Source: Acidobacteriota bacterium
GTDB taxonomy: Bacteria > Acidobacteriota > Terriglobia > UBA7540
DNA: 13,793 nt
Direction: 5' to 3'
Assembly: GCA_003224635.1 (NCBI GenBank)
Contig: QHZK01000080.1
Coordinates: 1 to 13,793, forward strand
The notes below the pieces were generated by a model. That model ran no database searches. It saw only the letters and a program-made list of their open reading frames with translations, and had not been told where the DNA came from. Below, piece by piece: positions 13,046 to 13,793 of the stretch (position 1 is the stretch's first letter; each line of letters opens with the position of its first letter). The position numbers were made by a program, and so were the translations under genes.

Positions 13046-13083
13046 CGCACACATCGCAAAAAACGCGATGTATGCGCCACCCG
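13046..13083 (-). repeat. REP-like palindrome, copy A (inverted relative to copy B)
   Basis: Read on the minus strand, CGGGTGG is followed by CGCATACATCGC, loop GTTTTTT, and GCGATGTGTGCG: a 12-bp stem with one G-T wobble. The flank, loop length and outer stem match copy B, but the three inner pairs differ in a compensated way (CGC/GCG here, GCC/GGC in copy B). It lies 66 bp upstream of the beta-barrel GTG start, probably in its 5' leader. Confidence 0.8.
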
Positions 13084-13159
13084 GAGTTTGGATGCGGAAG
13101 CGGCGCCTTACGCCGCCTGCCTTGCAAAGCATACGCGCCCCTTCCATGCCAAGGCCCAA

Positions 13160-13188
13160 CTGACCCGCCAGCGAATTTTGGGTACTAT
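13160..13188 (+). promoter_or_regulatory. Weak candidate sigma-70 promoter
   Basis: CTGACC (13160-13165) and TACTAT (13183-13188) are 17 nt apart, about 45 bp before the GTG of the zinc-ribbon fragment. Both hexamers deviate from consensus, so the call is tentative. Confidence 0.3.
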
Positions 13189-13230
13189 CCAGCTTCGCCC
13201 AGTCTCGCGTCAGACCGAGGGAGCTGGCAG

Positions 13231-13400
13231 GTGAGATGTCCAAGCGGCTGGAGTGAAGTTGCGTCGAATAGCCGGTTCTGCTCGACCTGCGGTGCACCGG
13301 TTTCGAGCTTTGCTTCCGCCCGGCCCGCGTCGGCTGGGGCATCCGCCCTCTTCAGGTCCCGAGCGGACGATCCATCGGCCCCCAGCACAACACAGCACGG
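13231..13400 (+). pseudogene. Zinc-ribbon protein fragment with broken first knuckle
   Basis: GTG 13231, preceded by GAGGGAG, opens (V/M)RCPSGWSEVASNSRFCST, then CGAPV, followed by an Ala/Ser/Pro-rich linker. This matches the N-terminal zinc ribbon (CPxCGxEV...FCxxCGxPV) that begins many acidobacterial kinases and membrane proteins. The second pair (CSTC) is intact, but the second cysteine of the first pair is lost (SGWS in place of SCGS). No domain follows; the frame runs on by chance through the response-regulator gene, which is in another frame. I read it as a truncated, decaying 5' gene fragment; the end coordinate is approximate. A short functional protein is not excluded. Confidence 0.45.
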
Positions 13401-13469
13401 GTGGCACGATACCCCCAGGAATGGGTGTAAAATAGCCCGTCAGGGTTCTGCGAAAGGGGAATCGTCAGG

Positions 13470-13793
13470 GTGGGCACGGGTACAAAGGTTCTGGTGGTGG
13501 ACGACGAAGCTAACGAGCGGCACGGCTTGGCCGAACTCCTTCAAGCTTGGGGCCACGAGGTCGAAACTGCGCCGGATGGTCAGCAGGCCCTGGAAAAGAT
13601 TTCCTCCTTCAATCCCGTGCTGGTGGTCTCCGATCTGCGCATGCCGGTCATGGGGGGCATGGACCTGCTCAAGCAGGTGCGCGAGACGCGCCCCGGCATC
13701 AACTTCATCATGCTCACCGGCCACGCCAGCATCGACGAAGCTGTGGAAGCCACCAAGCTGGGGGCCTTCAATTTCCTGGAGAAGCCGCTGAAC
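13470..13793 (+). CDS. Response regulator, NtrC-like receiver domain (runs off the right edge)
   Basis: From GTG 13470, 108 codons remain open to the window edge. A stop (TAG) at 13434-13436 in this frame leaves GTG as the only reasonable start; AAAGGGGA lies about 9 nt upstream. The receiver domain is complete in its key residues: acidic pocket Asp11-Asp12 (KVLVVDDE), phosphoacceptor Asp55 (VVSDLRMPVMGG), Thr83 (MLTGHAS) and Lys105 (FLEKPLN). The stretch IDEAVEATKLGAFNFLEKPL is typical of NtrC/AtoC-type regulators, whose receiver is followed by a sigma-54-interacting AAA+ domain and a Fis HTH. These are outside the window, so the output domain is inferred. The sensor kinase is not in view. 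TAAAAT at 13428-13433 may be a -10 element, without a clear -35. Confidence 0.9.
   Translation, partial: MGTGTKVLVVDDEANERHGLAELLQAWGHEVETAPDGQQALEKISSFNPVLVVSDLRMPVMGGMDLLKQVRETRPGINFIMLTGHASIDEAVEATKLGAFNFLEKPLN

Larger units (their letters stand above)
12981..13230. other. Leader/intergenic region between the beta-barrel gene and the zinc-ribbon fragment
   Basis: This divergent spacer holds REP-like copy A (13046-13083) and a candidate plus-strand promoter (13160-13188). No credible coding region is seen. Frames crossing it owe their length to high GC. Confidence 0.5.

Noticed and set aside
12229..13083. The two palindromes as rho-independent terminators or integron attC sites
   Set aside because: Neither copy is followed by a T-run, and they lack the conserved attC boundary boxes; compensatory changes with a near-perfect stem fit REP elements better.
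13402..13418. Possible sigma-54 promoter (TGGCACG) before the response regulator
   Set aside because: The -24 element matches but the -12 position reads CCCCC rather than TTGCA, so the site is not supported.
13021..13791. 256-residue plus-strand open frame covering the right end
   Set aside because: Only the part from 13231 has protein-like sequence (zinc ribbon). The rest is an out-of-frame reading of the response regulator, and the start lies in the REP-like leader region.

Overview
The window is a GC-rich bacterial chromosomal segment. It most resembles an environmental member of the Acidobacteriota (inference). The grounds are a Met-rich CusF-like lipoprotein, a Tat-exported VCBS/FG-GAP protein, a small heptad-repeat coiled-coil protein of a type common there, zinc-ribbon and NtrC-type genes, and several interspersed repeats (oligomer tandems and palindromes) between genes. 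No rRNA, tRNA, CRISPR array or intact mobile-element gene was found.

Layout. (1) Positions 1-266, minus strand: the N-terminus of an N-acetylmuramoyl-L-alanine amidase that runs off the left edge. (2) 267-911: a gene-free stretch holding at least four kinds of short repeat. (3) 912-2819: an MscS-type channel with a long coiled-coil extramembrane domain. (4) 2948-10091: a run of eight same-strand genes behind a very good sigma-70 promoter (TTGAAA, 17 nt, TATAAT). The order is leuC, coiled-coil protein, membrane protein, leuD, CusF-like lipoprotein, Tat/VCBS protein, family-2 glycosyltransferase (TIGR04283 type) and TIGR01777 epimerase. LeuC and LeuD form isopropylmalate isomerase of leucine synthesis; here their genes are separated by two unrelated genes.

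(5) 10167-10921, minus strand: a probable two-gene operon. A small Cys/His-motif protein is followed, with a TAATG stop/start overlap, by an excisionase-type HTH protein. (6) 10922-11659: a 738-bp divergent gap without a credible gene but rich in inverted repeats on the plus strand, a candidate structured RNA or regulatory region. (7) 11660-12181: an XRE HTH protein with a C-terminal coiled coil, preceded by candidate operator dyads and an inverted repeat that could hide its ribosome binding site.

(8) 12229-13083: the most interesting part. Two inverted copies of a 12-bp-stem, 7-nt-loop palindrome differ by compensatory base pairs. One copy sits 15 bp upstream of the wreckage of a REP-associated Y1 transposase (RAYT). 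The other lies in the leader of a minus-strand outer-membrane beta-barrel gene. This looks like a decayed RAYT/REP locus that left palindromes around a resident gene. (9) 13231-13793: a zinc-ribbon gene fragment with a broken first Cys pair, then the receiver domain of an NtrC-like response regulator that runs off the right edge.
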